64,000 nt of DNA. Origin: Arthrobacter nitrophenolicus. Lineage in GTDB: Bacteria > Actinomycetota > Actinomycetes > Actinomycetales > Micrococcaceae. Below, piece by piece: positions 16,477 to 25,981 of this stretch. The notes beneath the pieces are model-generated. The model searched no databases. It saw only the letters and a list, made by a program, of their open reading frames with translations, and was not told where the DNA came from. The position numbers and the translations under genes are program-made. The stretch's first letter is position 1. Every line of letters begins with the position of its first letter. The DNA lies in the NCBI RefSeq assembly GCF_000332815.1, contig NZ_AOFD01000002.1, positions 1-64,000 on the forward strand, read 5' to 3'.

Positions 16477-17649
16477 GTGCGCGGATTGTGGACAATGGTC
16501 GGCAACGACCTCCGGCAGCGGGTCCGGGACAAATCCGTTTTCATATTCTCCCTCCTGGTACCCCTGGCCCTGATGGCTGTACTGAACCTGTCCTTCGGCG
16601 GCTTCGACACCGAAAGCGTGGAACTGAAGCCGGCCGTCGTCGTCGCAAGCTCCGAGGACAGCGGCCAGCTTGGAGGCGCGCTGCTGGACGCCGTCGGCTC
16701 ACTGCCCGTCATGGACGTCACCGTCCGCAGGGTCGCCGCCGCCGATGTCAGCCGCGAGACCAAGGACACGGGAGCGGACCTCGGCGTCATCCTCCCGGCC
16801 AATTTCACTGCCGCAGTGACGTCCGGGCAGGCCGTCACCGTCCAGGTCATTGAAGGGGACTCGGCCGGGCTCGAAACCAACGTCCTGATCTCTGTCGTGG
16901 ACGGACTCCTGGAACAGTTCACGGCGGGAACCGTGACCGCTGAAGCAGGGGGCATCGCCGGGCTCCCCCACGAAGCCCTCGGCGGACTCGCGCAGCAGGC
17001 CGCCGCCGGCATTCCGGCCCTGACGCTGTCCGAAGGCAAGGCATCCGCCGAACAGCTCTCCCTCAAGGGAACGCTGGTGGCGGGGCAGACCGGGCTGTTC
17101 CTGCTGTTCACCGTTGGCTTCGGTGTCCTGGGACTGCTTGCCGAGCGGGAGGAAGGCACGCTGGCCAGGCTGCAGTCCACCCCTGTTGCCCCGGGGACCA
17201 TCATCACCGCCAAGGCCCTGGTGGGCTTCATTCTCGGTGTCGTGGCCACCACCATCCTGCTGACTGCGGGCAGCGCGCTCTTCGGCGTCTCCTTCGGCTC
17301 GCCGGCGGCGGTGGCACTCCTCGTCCTGGCGGTGGGGGCAGCCGCGACGAGCCTCACCTTCATTGTTGCCCGCCTGGTGCGGACCGCGGAGCAGGCGAAC
17401 ATCGTCCAGTCCATCCTCGCCATGCTGCTGGGGATAGCCGGCGGGGCCTTCTTCCCCATCGAGGCCTCCGGCTTCCTTGCCACCCTGATGGACCTGAACC
17501 CCATTGCCGCCTTCATCCGCGGGCTGGGCATCACGGCCGGCGGCGGCGGGGTGGCGGAAGTTGCCGTCCCCGTCACCATCATGCTGGGGTTCGCCGCCGC
17601 GGCAACCCTGGCCTCCCGGCTGGTACCGGACCGGGGGGTGCGGGCATGA
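16477..17649 (+). CDS. ABC-2 type exporter permease (first)
   Basis: 390 residues starting at GTG one base after the ATPase stop. An N-terminal span (FIFSLLVPLALMAVLNLSF) is followed by a large extracytoplasmic domain of about 150 residues and then five C-terminal spans, the usual layout of ABC-2/YhgE-type permeases. The region AEREEGTLARLQSTPV is the conserved cytoplasmic coupling segment that contacts the ATPase. It works as a heterodimer with the following permease. Confidence 0.9.
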   Translation: MRGLWTMVGNDLRQRVRDKSVFIFSLLVPLALMAVLNLSFGGFDTESVELKPAVVVASSEDSGQLGGALLDAVGSLPVMDVTVRRVAAADVSRETKDTGADLGVILPANFTAAVTSGQAVTVQVIEGDSAGLETNVLISVVDGLLEQFTAGTVTAEAGGIAGLPHEALGGLAQQAAAGIPALTLSEGKASAEQLSLKGTLVAGQTGLFLLFTVGFGVLGLLAEREEGTLARLQSTPVAPGTIITAKALVGFILGVVATTILLTAGSALFGVSFGSPAAVALLVLAVGAAATSLTFIVARLVRTAEQANIVQSILAMLLGIAGGAFFPIEASGFLATLMDLNPIAAFIRGLGITAGGGGVAEVAVPVTIMLGFAAAATLASRLVPDRGVRA

Positions 17650-18812
17650 GGAGCATCCTTGGGATTGCTGCCGTGGAGGTGCGACTCTTCCTGCGGGACA
17701 GGTCCAATATTTTCTTTGTCTTCATCTTTCCCCTCCTCCTGATCCTGCTGCTCGGCTCGCAGTTTGGCGCCAACAGCGGCCAGTCGCGGGTGGCGCTGTC
17801 CGGCGGGGCGGACACGGAACTGGCGAAGGCCCTGTCGGAGCAACTGGCGGAGGACGGCGTCCAGGTGTCCGCTGCAGGAGCCGCGACGGTGCGGGACCAG
17901 CTGAGCCGCGGCAGGACCGACGTCGGGATCTTCATCAGCGACGGCGATGCCGCCGACTTCGCGGCCGGCCGCCCGGCGGACCTCGAAGTGGTGACCGCCT
18001 CGCAGTCGGCCGCCCAGGCCGTCCTCCAGGAGGTCCGGGCTTCCATCCAGGCCGTCAGCACGGAGCGGCGGCAGCAATCCCTCCTGGAGTCCGCGGGGGT
18101 TGGAACCGCAGAAGCTGCAGCGGCGCTCGCCCAGGCGCGGGAAACGGTGGAACAGCCGCGGGTTGAACTGGTTGACACCGGCGACGTCTCGCGGGAGTTC
18201 CAGGGCCTGGGCCGGTTCGACCTTGGAGCCGCACAGCAGCTCCTGCTGTTTGTCTTCCTGAGTTCCCTCACGGGTGCCGCCACCCTCATCAAATCCAGGC
18301 GCCTGGGAGTCGTTGCGCGCGTCATGGCAGCGCCCGTCGCAAGCTGGCAGGCGCTCGCCGGCCAGGCCCTGGGACGCTTCGGAATCGCTGCGGTCCAGGG
18401 CGGCTACATCATGGCCGGGACGGCGTTGCTGTTCGGCGTCGACTGGGGCAACCCGCTGCCCGCCGGACTGGTCCTGGTTGTCTTCTGCGCCGTATCGGCA
18501 GCGGCGGCAATGGTGATCGGTTCCGTGATGGATAACGACGCCGCCGCGGCAGGCGTAGGGGTAGGGGCAGGTTTGGTGCTGGCAGGCCTGGGCGGTTCCA
18601 TGGTGCCGCCGGAGTTCTTTTCGGAGACTCTGCAGGCAGTGTCCCGGCTGACGCCGCACCGCTGGGCCTATGACGCTTTCGCGGACATCCAGCGGCATAA
18701 CGGCTCCCTGGCGGACATCCTTCCGCAGCTGGGCGTTCTCGCGGCCATGGCGCTGGGGCTGTTGGCCCTCGGGTCCTACCTTCTGCAGCGGAGCCTGGGC
18801 CGGGCCCTGTAG
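17646..18812 (+). CDS. ABC-2 type exporter permease (second)
   Basis: 388 residues, overlapping the first permease by four bases (ATGA). It has the same layout: an N-terminal span at IFFVFIFPLLLILLLGS, an outside domain from about 40 to 200, a coupling segment (KSRRLGVVARVMAAPV) and five C-terminal spans. The two permeases are diverged paralogues, so a heterodimeric exporter is expected. It ends 27 bases before the convergent DUF5129-like gene. Confidence 0.9.
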   Translation: MRSILGIAAVEVRLFLRDRSNIFFVFIFPLLLILLLGSQFGANSGQSRVALSGGADTELAKALSEQLAEDGVQVSAAGAATVRDQLSRGRTDVGIFISDGDAADFAAGRPADLEVVTASQSAAQAVLQEVRASIQAVSTERRQQSLLESAGVGTAEAAAALAQARETVEQPRVELVDTGDVSREFQGLGRFDLGAAQQLLLFVFLSSLTGAATLIKSRRLGVVARVMAAPVASWQALAGQALGRFGIAAVQGGYIMAGTALLFGVDWGNPLPAGLVLVVFCAVSAAAAMVIGSVMDNDAAAAGVGVGAGLVLAGLGGSMVPPEFFSETLQAVSRLTPHRWAYDAFADIQRHNGSLADILPQLGVLAAMALGLLALGSYLLQRSLGRAL

Positions 18813-18838
18813 CCGCAGTCCCATGCGCCGCGCGGCCC

Positions 18839-20283
18839 TCAGAAGCTGGACGAGCTGCCGGACCCGGAGAAGCTCCCGCCGCTGCCCCCGTACCCGGTGG
18901 TGCTGCCGTCCCCGCCGCGGGCCGAGCTGACGCTGCTGACTCCCGTGTTGAACCCAGAGTTGAAGGTGGCAACGGAGAAGAACTGGTATGACGGGTAGAC
19001 AGTGCCCAGGATGCTCGGCTCATAGCTCCGCCGTTTGTGGTCGAGGCCCTCCTGTGCCGCCGCCATCTCCTTGCGCATCAGCTCGGCTTCGCGTCCGTTT
19101 TTCGCATAGCCGTCGATGACGGTCGCAGCGTGGTTCTCCAGCAGGCCGGCGAGCTTGGTCCGGGCCTCATAGAGGCGGTCCAGCGCTTTTCCGGGCTGAT
19201 CCTTTCCTCTGCCAGGTCCGCGGTCCACCGTTCAATGTCCCGCAGGCTCTGGTCGCGGAAGGACCGGAGCGCGGCTGCCGTTGCCGACTCCCCCTGCGCG
19301 TGCCGCCTGGTGAGGAGTTGCTCCAGCCCCGCCAGGTCGCTGCGGAAGGGTGCCAGCTGCCGGTCCCAGGCCGTCTGCCACGTGCTGCCGCGGTTCAGGA
19401 GCGCATTGCTGTCCGCAATGACGTCGTCCAGGGCATCCAGTTCCGAGGCCGCGTCCGCGTATTCACGGGCGAGCTTGAGATTCCTGCGTATGCCCAGCGC
19501 CCCGTTGGACAAGGCATGCACCCTGTTGGCGAGTCCGCTGGCCAGGTTGTAGCGGTTGAGGAAGGTGCGGTGCTTCTCCAGCACCTGGCTTCCGTACCGG
19601 GACGACGCCGGGATGGTGGCCGCGTTCAGTTCCGTCACCTCAAGGTCCATGCTGACGTTGGCGTAGCTTTGGTCCCCGCGTTCTATTTCCTTCCGGCTGG
19701 CGGACCTGGTGACTGCACGCACAATGAGCCAGGCACCCGCCCCCAGCGCCGCCGTTCCCGCCGTCACCCACGCGGTAACCAGGAAGGCCATGGACTGGTA
19801 CCACGGCTGGTTGATGAGTTCTGCCGCGCGCCGGACCCCGGCAATGGTTCCGTCCGTCCACTGGGCGTCACGCAGGAGATCCCTGGCCGCGTCCTGGATG
19901 TCGCTGCGCTGCTCGAGGGACACTTTGCGGTCTTCACCCATGTAGGTGCCAACATGGCGGCCCACCGGATCCAGGGCGAAGATAAACAGTCCGTCGGCCC
20001 ACTTCTGCCCGTCAGCGCTGATCCACTCCGGGTGTTCGGTCCGGGCGAACCTCAGGACTTCCTCGTTCAGGTTGTCCTCTGCCCTGCCGTTGTAGGTGTA
20101 AACCACCACGCGGGTGGGCTCATGGAACTCAATACCCTCCAAGGCCGGAAGCAGCGTGCTCCGGTCCAGGACCCCTGCCCTGTCCTCAACCTGGACGGAC
20201 ACCGGCGGACCAGCCGCAGCAGCGGCAGTGAAGCCCAGCAGCAGTGCGACCAGGGCGAAAGCCATGCCTATGATCCTTCGCAC
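18839..20283 (-). CDS. DUF5129/TPM-like exported membrane protein (frame broken once, near 19188)
   Basis: About 481 residues when repaired. GTG 20283 gives a signal peptide (RRIIGMAFALVALLLGF then AAAAAG) with AGGAGG just upstream; ATG 20325 is an in-frame alternative. The mature N-domain (residues about 30-165) resembles the TPM fold of extracytoplasmic phosphatase-like proteins. A span near ITQPWYQ-AFLVTAWVTAGTAALGAG follows, then a long charged helical cytoplasmic part, ending in a Ser/Gly-rich tail. The join SPEK-ALDRLYEARTKLAG needs one extra base. Function is unknown. Confidence 0.72.
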
Positions 20284-20335
20284 CGGACCTCCTGCCTTCC
20301 GGCTCCCGTAAAGAGCGGTTTCCACGGGAGGCGGC

Positions 20336-21105
20336 CTAAATGGCGTTCCACCCGTTGTCCGAGGCGAGCACTACGCCGTTGATGTTTGAACCGTCCCGGC
20401 TGAGCAGGAATGTGATCCCGGCAGCCAGTTCCCCGGCCTCAGCGATAGGCGGGACGTTCACCTGCATGAAGGGTCCCAGGACTTCGGCGGCAAGCTGGGA
20501 CTTGAATTCGGCGTGGATGTCCGTCCTGGTGCCGCCGGGCGCCACCGCGTTTACCCGGATTCCACGGCGCCCGTACATGACGGCGGAACTCCGGGTGAGC
20601 CCGATGACGGCATGCTTGCTCACGGTGTACGCGGCACCTGCCGCGGATCCCCGTAAACCGGCTTCGGACGAGACGTTGACGATGGACCGGAGCCCGCATC
20701 AAGCATCAACGGCACCACTGCCCGCATCAGGCGCATCATGGAGGTCAGGTTGACGTCCAGGACCCGGTGCCATGTTTCGTCGTCGAGCTCATGCACCGGC
20801 TGGAAGCTGTCCATGATGCCTGCCACGTTGGCGAGTGCGTCCACCCGTCCGCCGGCGGCCGCCACCACACGCTGGACCACGTCCTCCAAGCTGATGTCTC
20901 CCGGTACCGGCACAAGGGCAAGGTCGCCATGACCGGCTGTGAGCTTGTCCAGGCCTTCGCTGCTGAGGTCACTGGCGATGACCCGGCCGCCTTCCCGTGC
21001 AACCCGCAGCGCAGTCGCCAGTCCGATGCCGGAGGCAGCCCCGGTCACGATGACGGTCTGGCCCTCGAACCTGCCAGGGGTGATGTTTTCCTGCCACACG
21101 GACAT
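20336..21105 (-). CDS. short-chain dehydrogenase/reductase (frame broken once, near 20692)
   Basis: About 256 residues when repaired. The Rossmann NAD(P) motif TGAASGIG is at about residues 21-28, NVAG near 92, and after the break come the Ser region SIVNVSSEAG and the catalytic YTVSK, then the usual VAPGGTRTD and a C-terminal NGVVLASDNGW. One base is missing in GGCTCCGG-TCC. It is a classical SDR oxidoreductase acting on an alcohol or ketone that cannot be named. It is divergent from the universal stress protein gene. Confidence 0.85.
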
Positions 21106-21258
21106 GAGATGCTCCTCGGATCGTCAGCGTTGTTGCTTCCCCCGGCTTGTGGTGCTTGCTTAGATAGGCGGGTAGGCAGTGCCCCACCACATCAGGATGG
21201 AACTTCCCTGGAGGCCCTTCCAGTGCCGAAGGTCCCCCGGACCAGGAATGAGGGAGCG

Positions 21259-22122
21259 ATGCAGGAGAACGGGTCCATCGTTGCCGGTTACGACGGCTCG
21301 CCTGAAGCTGTCGCAGCGGTCCACTGGGCAGCGCACCAGGCGGACCTGCGCGGCTGTCCCCTGCACGTGGTGCACTGCTCCATCTGGCCCCTGCTGACCA
21401 GGAACCTTGGCCCGGTCCCCGGTGTTGCTGACAGCGGGCTGGAGCGCTCGTCAGAGGCAATCCTTGAGGAAGGTGTAGCCGAAGCGGGGGCGGCCGTACC
21501 CGGACTGGACGTTAAGGGAACGCTGCTGCACGGGCTGCCGGCATCGTACTTGGCCCAAATCTCTGAAGGCCAGGCAATGGTTGCCGTCGGCAGCCGGGGC
21601 CTGGGCGGTTTCCTCGGCCTGCTGGTGGGATCGGTGAGCCTGGAACTCGCCGCCACAGCCGGCTGCCCCGTTGCCGTCATCAGGTCCGATATCCACCCTG
21701 CGGGGCCGGTGGTGGTGGCAGTCGACGGTTCAGGGTCCCCCGCGGCCCTTGAAGATGCCTGTGCCATGGCGTCGGTGTCACGCGCGGGGCTCATGGTGGT
21801 CCATGTCCGGCACATGCCGGCGGGGTACCGGCAGCCGGATCCGTCCGAGGCTGTTGTCGCGGAGGCGGCGGCCGACAAAGTCCTTCAAAGCGCCCTGGCC
21901 CGCGCACGGGCGCTGGCACCCGGTGTCCCGGTGGACGGCGCGGTCCTGGCTGACACGTCAATACCGCATGCCATCCTGATGGCCTCTGCGCAGGCCAGGA
22001 TGCTGGTGGTGGGAACGGAGGGGCGCGGTTTCTTTCGGGAGACGATCGGCTCAACTGCACACGCGGTGCTGCACCACGCACGGGGCCCGGTCCTCATTTC
22101 CCGCCGCGGACGGGCGGAGTGA
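21259..22122 (+). CDS. universal stress protein, two UspA domains
   Basis: 287 residues made of two tandem UspA domains. Each has the ATP-binding signature: GSRGLGGFLGLLVGS in the first and GTEGRGFFRETIGS in the second, matching G-x2-G-x9-10-G-S/T. Double-domain ATP-binding Usps are typical of actinobacteria and many belong to hypoxia regulons. The start at ATG 21259 has AGGGAG close upstream; a longer in-frame start is possible. I found no clear copy of the island palindrome before it, only an unrelated 5-3-5 inverted repeat at 21231-21243. It is followed seven bases later by the HNH gene. Confidence 0.92.
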   Translation: MQENGSIVAGYDGSPEAVAAVHWAAHQADLRGCPLHVVHCSIWPLLTRNLGPVPGVADSGLERSSEAILEEGVAEAGAAVPGLDVKGTLLHGLPASYLAQISEGQAMVAVGSRGLGGFLGLLVGSVSLELAATAGCPVAVIRSDIHPAGPVVVAVDGSGSPAALEDACAMASVSRAGLMVVHVRHMPAGYRQPDPSEAVVAEAAADKVLQSALARARALAPGVPVDGAVLADTSIPHAILMASAQARMLVVGTEGRGFFRETIGSTAHAVLHHARGPVLISRRGRAE

Positions 22123-22128
22123 GCGCGC

Positions 22129-23028
22129 ATGGCGGGACGTGAGCGCGGCATGGGCCCGGCTGCGGTCGTCCTGGTGTGGAGCGCCAGCCACTGGAACCGC
22201 TGGAACTACCGTGCCGCCGTCGAACAGGTCCTCACATCAGGACGCATCCTTGACCGCTGGGATGTCGGCCCGGGCCGGATACTCCGGCCCGGTACCGAGG
22301 CGTGGCTGCTTTTCCACGGAAGCAGCGGCGCGGGCAGCGGCCTGATCGGGCACGGCGTTGTGGTCTGCGGAACCGCTGAGGCAGGAGGTGGCACGGAAGG
22401 CGCCGCCCCTGGCGGGGCGGTGGGCGTGGCCTTCGACGTCCTGCTGCCCCTGGGGGAGCAGATTCCTTCGGACACCTTGGCCGCGGAAGTCCCGGACATC
22501 CCTTGGGGGGACGCCGCAGATTCCACGCTCCTGTCCGTCCCACCGCCGGCGGAGTCCGGTCTTCGGCGGCTCTGGCGGCAGCAGGGGCCGGCGGCAGTGG
22601 ACCCTTTCGACGTCGTTCCGGGCGCCTATCCGCCTGAGGCAGCCGCCACTGTTGGCGCGAACCGCTACGAGCGCGACGCCGATGCCCGCCGCGTCTGCCT
22701 GGCGTTCCATGGAACGGCCTGCGCAGCGTGCGGCTTCTCCTTTGAAGCGTCCTACGGCGAGATTGGAAACGGCTTCATCCACGTGCACCATACGGTGCCG
22801 GCAGCCCAACTCGAGGCCAGCTACGAACTGGATCCCATAACGGACCTTGTTCCGCTATGCGCCAACTGCCACGCCATGGCGCACCGGGGCGTCAGCACAC
22901 CGCGCACCGTCCAGGAACTTCGGACCATCCTCTCCGCAGCCGGGCATCTGCGGGGCGAAGTGGTGACCGAGCAGGCCCTGGAGGCCCAGGAGAACGCCCG
23001 GCGCCTCCTCGAAGGGCGCCAGGACTGA
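22129..23028 (+). CDS. HNH endonuclease with PUA/EVE-like N-domain
   Basis: 299 residues. The C-terminal third is an HNH nuclease: CAACGF and CANCHA are the zinc-binding pairs, HVHHTVP carries the catalytic His, and LVPLCANCHAMAH completes the beta-beta-alpha-metal fold. The N-terminal part (about 10-120) has a WxxxxW start, DRWDVG and a strand GTEAWLLFHG followed by GLIGHGVVV, which resembles the PUA/EVE/ASCH folds that read modified bases. Modification-dependent EVE-HNH restriction enzymes are known, so a type IV-like role is possible. The nuclease is clear, the N-domain call is inferred. No methylase gene is adjacent. Confidence 0.82.
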   Translation: MAGRERGMGPAAVVLVWSASHWNRWNYRAAVEQVLTSGRILDRWDVGPGRILRPGTEAWLLFHGSSGAGSGLIGHGVVVCGTAEAGGGTEGAAPGGAVGVAFDVLLPLGEQIPSDTLAAEVPDIPWGDAADSTLLSVPPPAESGLRRLWRQQGPAAVDPFDVVPGAYPPEAAATVGANRYERDADARRVCLAFHGTACAACGFSFEASYGEIGNGFIHVHHTVPAAQLEASYELDPITDLVPLCANCHAMAHRGVSTPRTVQELRTILSAAGHLRGEVVTEQALEAQENARRLLEGRQD

Positions 23029-23066
23029 CAACACACGGACTCCGCGCGTGCCGGTAAAATGGGAGG

Positions 23067-24203
23067 ATGACCGCGGTGGCCGCCCAGTCCGGCAGCGCAT
23101 TTTCCTTCGCCAGAAGCGCGCGGGGAGTCTTGCGCCGCGTGCCTGTGTGGACATGGCGGCTTCTGATGCGGGCCGTGAGTGAACGCGAGCGGGCATGGTT
23201 CAACACCGACCCCATCACCGAAGTCGCGTACGCCCACGACATCGACTATGCCGGCGACGGCCTGCCCAGCCACCGACTCGATGTCCTGACCCCCCTTGGG
23301 GGGACTCCCCCGGCCCTTCAGCGGCCGGCCGCCAATGGGGAACTGCTTCCCGTCTACGTCTATTTCCATGGTGGAGGATGGACGTCCGGGGACAAGGCAG
23401 CGGTTACCAAATACTGCGCCAGCCAGGTGCTGGGCGGGATGGTGGTGGTTAACGTCAACTACCGCCAGGCACCCCGCTTCCATATGGGGCACGTGCTTGA
23501 GGACGCGAATGCGGCGCTGGCATGGGTGGCCGCACATATCCGGGACTACGGCGGGGACCCGGAGCGCCTCATCCTGGGCGGCGACTCCGCCGGCGGGCAC
23601 ATCTCAGCCCTGCTCACGGCAGTAAGCCTTCGGCCCGAGCTGGCTGCCCACTACGCCCTGGAGCCGGCTTTTTCCGGCACGCAGCTCAAGGGCCTGGTGC
23701 AGCACTGCAGCGCGGTGGACTTCTCCGTGTTCTTCGAGCGCAGTTTTGTCCTCAGCCTCAACTTTGTCCGGATGCTCCTGCCCGCGGCGGGTCCTCCCGC
23801 CGGCCGGTCCCGACGATTCCCCGGATCCCGCCGGGCCATTGAACACCTCCAGGACGCGGCCGCCGTTGTGTCGCCGATCGAGTGGCTCGGCCCGGGCCAC
23901 CCGCCCGTGTTTGTCACAACTTCGGAGCGTGACTTCTTCTACCGCGCAAACCTCAATTTCATCGAACGGCTTCAGCACCACGCCGTGCCGGTGGAAACGC
24001 TCATTTACGCCTGGTCCAGCGCAAATACAGAGCACACCTGGCAGCAGGATTACCGCTATCCGGAATCCCAGGAGGTCTACCGGCGCCTCCATGCATTTGT
24101 CCGGCGGGTTGCCTGGTCGCCGCAGCCGGGCACTGACCAAGCGGAGCAGCCGGGGCTATCGTGGGAACATGGCGGATCCGGGCAAGGGACAGGACGGGGT
24201 TGA
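23067..24203 (+). CDS. alpha/beta hydrolase, hormone-sensitive-lipase-like esterase
   Basis: 378 residues. The oxyanion-hole motif FHGGGW and the nucleophile elbow GDSAGG identify the HSL/carboxylesterase class; likely acid TSERDFF and His in TEHTW complete the triad. An N-terminal segment (VWTWRLLMRAVSERERAW) may touch the membrane. It would hydrolyse a short- or medium-chain ester; the substrate is unknown. The start at 23067 has GGGAGG close upstream (AATGGGAGG-ATG). Confidence 0.85.
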   Translation: MTAVAAQSGSAFSFARSARGVLRRVPVWTWRLLMRAVSERERAWFNTDPITEVAYAHDIDYAGDGLPSHRLDVLTPLGGTPPALQRPAANGELLPVYVYFHGGGWTSGDKAAVTKYCASQVLGGMVVVNVNYRQAPRFHMGHVLEDANAALAWVAAHIRDYGGDPERLILGGDSAGGHISALLTAVSLRPELAAHYALEPAFSGTQLKGLVQHCSAVDFSVFFERSFVLSLNFVRMLLPAAGPPAGRSRRFPGSRRAIEHLQDAAAVVSPIEWLGPGHPPVFVTTSERDFFYRANLNFIERLQHHAVPVETLIYAWSSANTEHTWQQDYRYPESQEVYRRLHAFVRRVAWSPQPGTDQAEQPGLSWEHGGSGQGTGRG

Positions 24204-24227
24204 TCCCGGGGAGTTCGGCTCAGCCGG

Positions 24228-25121
24228 GTGGATGCTGCAGCCCTCAGGGATGCGGAACTGGGTGACGTTGATTGGTCGATACCCCCCAAAGGCTCCGTGA
24301 GCCGCACCATCAAAGTCCCCAGCGGCAGCCTGGCGGCATTGACCATGGGGAATCCGGACAATCCGGCCATTGTGATGGTTCCGGGCGCGACGGGTTCCAA
24401 AGAAGATTTCCTGCTCATGATGCCCGACCTCGCCGACGCCGGCTACTTCGTGTTGAGCTACGACCTGGCCGGGCAGTATGAGTCGGCGGCCGCCGGCCCG
24501 GAAAATCTCATGCCGCCCAGGAAGCACTACGACTACCAGCTGTTCGTTGATGACCTGGTGGCCGTCCTGGAAACCGCAGCAGCCAGCCCGGCCCACGTTG
24601 TGGCGTATTCCTTCGCTGCCATCATTGCCCAGTTGGCCTACGCACAGCGGCCGGAGCTGTTCAGGTCCCTCACGCTGCAGAGTTGCCCGCCTGAACCCGG
24701 CCAGAGCTTCCGGGGCGTCAGCCGCATCGGCCGTTTCAGCAGCTGGGTGAATGGCAGGATCGGCGCCGCGCTGCTGATCTGGAGTATCCGCAGCGGCAGG
24801 TTTGTCCATGTACCGAAGGGGCGGCGAAGGTTCGTCAACTTCCGGTTCCGTTTCACCCGCCGGCAGTCGGTGCGGGATATCTACACACTGATGCAGGATG
24901 CGCCGGACCTCCGCGAGACGCTGGCGGAGGCGTCCCTGCCCAAGTTCGTCGCCGTCGGCGAACATGACCTCTGGCCGCTCCGGCTGCACCGCCTGTTTGC
25001 CCAGGCAATCAGAGCCCGGATCGGCGTCTACCGCGGAGGGCACAGCCCGTGCGAAACGTCCCCGCACCAGTTCAGCCGCGACCTTATCGCCCTCTATGCC
25101 AAGGCGGACGAGCCGGCGTAG
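24228..25121 (+). CDS. alpha/beta hydrolase without a canonical nucleophile elbow
   Basis: 297 residues of alpha/beta hydrolase fold: VMVPGATGSKEDFL as oxyanion region, nucleophile segment AYSFAA, likely acid in GEHDLW and His in GGHSPCE. The elbow lacks both glycines of GxSxG, unusual but seen in some family members. The start is uncertain. GTG 24228 has a poor ribosome-binding site; ATG 24169 in the neighbouring frame would extend the protein by about 20 residues if one base were missing near 24228, like the other breaks in this window. Its end overlaps the convergent glycosyltransferase gene by about 38 bases. Confidence 0.78.
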   Translation: MDAAALRDAELGDVDWSIPPKGSVSRTIKVPSGSLAALTMGNPDNPAIVMVPGATGSKEDFLLMMPDLADAGYFVLSYDLAGQYESAAAGPENLMPPRKHYDYQLFVDDLVAVLETAAASPAHVVAYSFAAIIAQLAYAQRPELFRSLTLQSCPPEPGQSFRGVSRIGRFSSWVNGRIGAALLIWSIRSGRFVHVPKGRRRFVNFRFRFTRRQSVRDIYTLMQDAPDLRETLAEASLPKFVAVGEHDLWPLRLHRLFAQAIRARIGVYRGGHSPCETSPHQFSRDLIALYAKADEPA

Positions 25122-25872
25122 CAGGACTACGGTGCCCGCGGCGCCTCCGGAACCTGTCGAGGCGGCGGCGCAGTGGCGGCTCATGCCGGAATTCAACGCG
25201 GAAGGTCACCACAGACGTGACGATGCGGCGCCGGAATGATGCCCAGCTGGCAAAAGGGCGTGCTGACACGCCAACTTTCAGGGTGGGGTCGTACAGGACG
25301 CCCATGGCCGGCCGCAGCCGGTAGGAGATGTCCAGGTCGTCGTGGACCAGGGCATTGTCCCGGACAACCGAGGAGCTGATTCCTTCCCAAAGCTCCCGGC
25401 GCAGGGCGAAATTTGACCCGTATACCGGCGGATGTCCCAGGAGGAAGCCGATCACCGTGAAGTATGCGCCGAGGAATACGTGCCGGCCGGCCCAGCGGAC
25501 CAGTGCATTCCCGCCGTAGAAATCGCCGGGTCCCGTGACGGCGGTGAGCGGTGCGGCCGCCCGGAGGATCCGCTCCGCGTGTTCCAGCCAGTCCCGCGGC
25601 GGACGGGAGTCGGTGTCCAGCCGGGCAATGATTGATCCTGTGGCCGCATCAAAACCGGCGGCAGCCGTAGCCGGAATGCCCGGAAGGTCCACGGTTATCC
25701 GCTTCACCCCCGCTGCCGCGCAGATCGCAGCAGTGTCGTCGCTGCTCGCATTGTCCACCACGATGATCTCGTCAGCAGGCCTGGTCTGCCTGGCGAGCAG
25801 GGCAAGGCAGGTCCTCAGCTGTGCACCATCGTTGCGGGTAGGGATGACTACCGAGACCGTGTGTACCTCCAT
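25084..25872 (-). CDS. family 2 glycosyltransferase
   Basis: 262 residues from ATG 25872. It opens with the GT2 strand VSVVIPTRNDGAQL, then DEIIVVDNASSDDT and the metal/nucleotide-binding LDTDSRPP; the later VHDDLDISYRL carries the acidic acceptor-side motif. It transfers a sugar from a nucleotide-sugar to an unknown acceptor, perhaps a cell-envelope glycan or lipid. The Arg-rich C-terminal tail overlaps the end of the convergent hydrolase gene and may be longer than in relatives. It is divergent from the LacI regulator. Confidence 0.83.
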   Translation of the reverse strand: MEVHTVSVVIPTRNDGAQLRTCLALLARQTRPADEIIVVDNASSDDTAAICAAAGVKRITVDLPGIPATAAAGFDAATGSIIARLDTDSRPPRDWLEHAERILRAAAPLTAVTGPGDFYGGNALVRWAGRHVFLGAYFTVIGFLLGHPPVYGSNFALRRELWEGISSSVVRDNALVHDDLDISYRLRPAMGVLYDPTLKVGVSARPFASWASFRRRIVTSVVTFRVEFRHEPPLRRRLDRFRRRRGHRSPATPARPPWHRGR

Positions 25873-25910
25873 AGCGGGAGCGTACCCGCGGATCATCTGA
25901 AACTTGCCCC

Positions 25911-25967
25911 TTGACGGATGCAAAACGTTTTGCATATAGTGATGCAGGCAACATACAAAACGTTTTG
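25911..25967 (+). promoter_or_regulatory. LacI-type promoter with two operators (autoregulation)
   Basis: A promoter TTGACG (25911-25916), 18-bp spacer and TATAGT (25935-25940) drives the LacI gene. Operator 1 is the perfect palindrome TGCAAAACGTTTTGCA (25919-25934), filling the spacer between -35 and -10. Operator 2, CAAAACGTTTTG (25956-25967), lies at the expected start of the transcript, with its centre 35 bp away, close to three and a half helical turns. The AAACGTTT core is typical of LacI-family sites. Binding would block polymerase directly. No further copy precedes the downstream transport genes, so this looks like the switch for the whole operon. Confidence 0.88.
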
Positions 25968-25981
25968 CAAAGGAATAGTCG

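Noticed and set aside
16044..18824. 926-codon open frame opposite the ABC exporter
   Set aside because: The exporter genes on the other strand have complete domain structure; this frame has none.
21231..21243. GGTCC-CCC-GGACC upstream of the universal stress protein as a DosR-like site
   Set aside because: Arms and spacing differ from the island box, and it lies too close to the start codon for activation.
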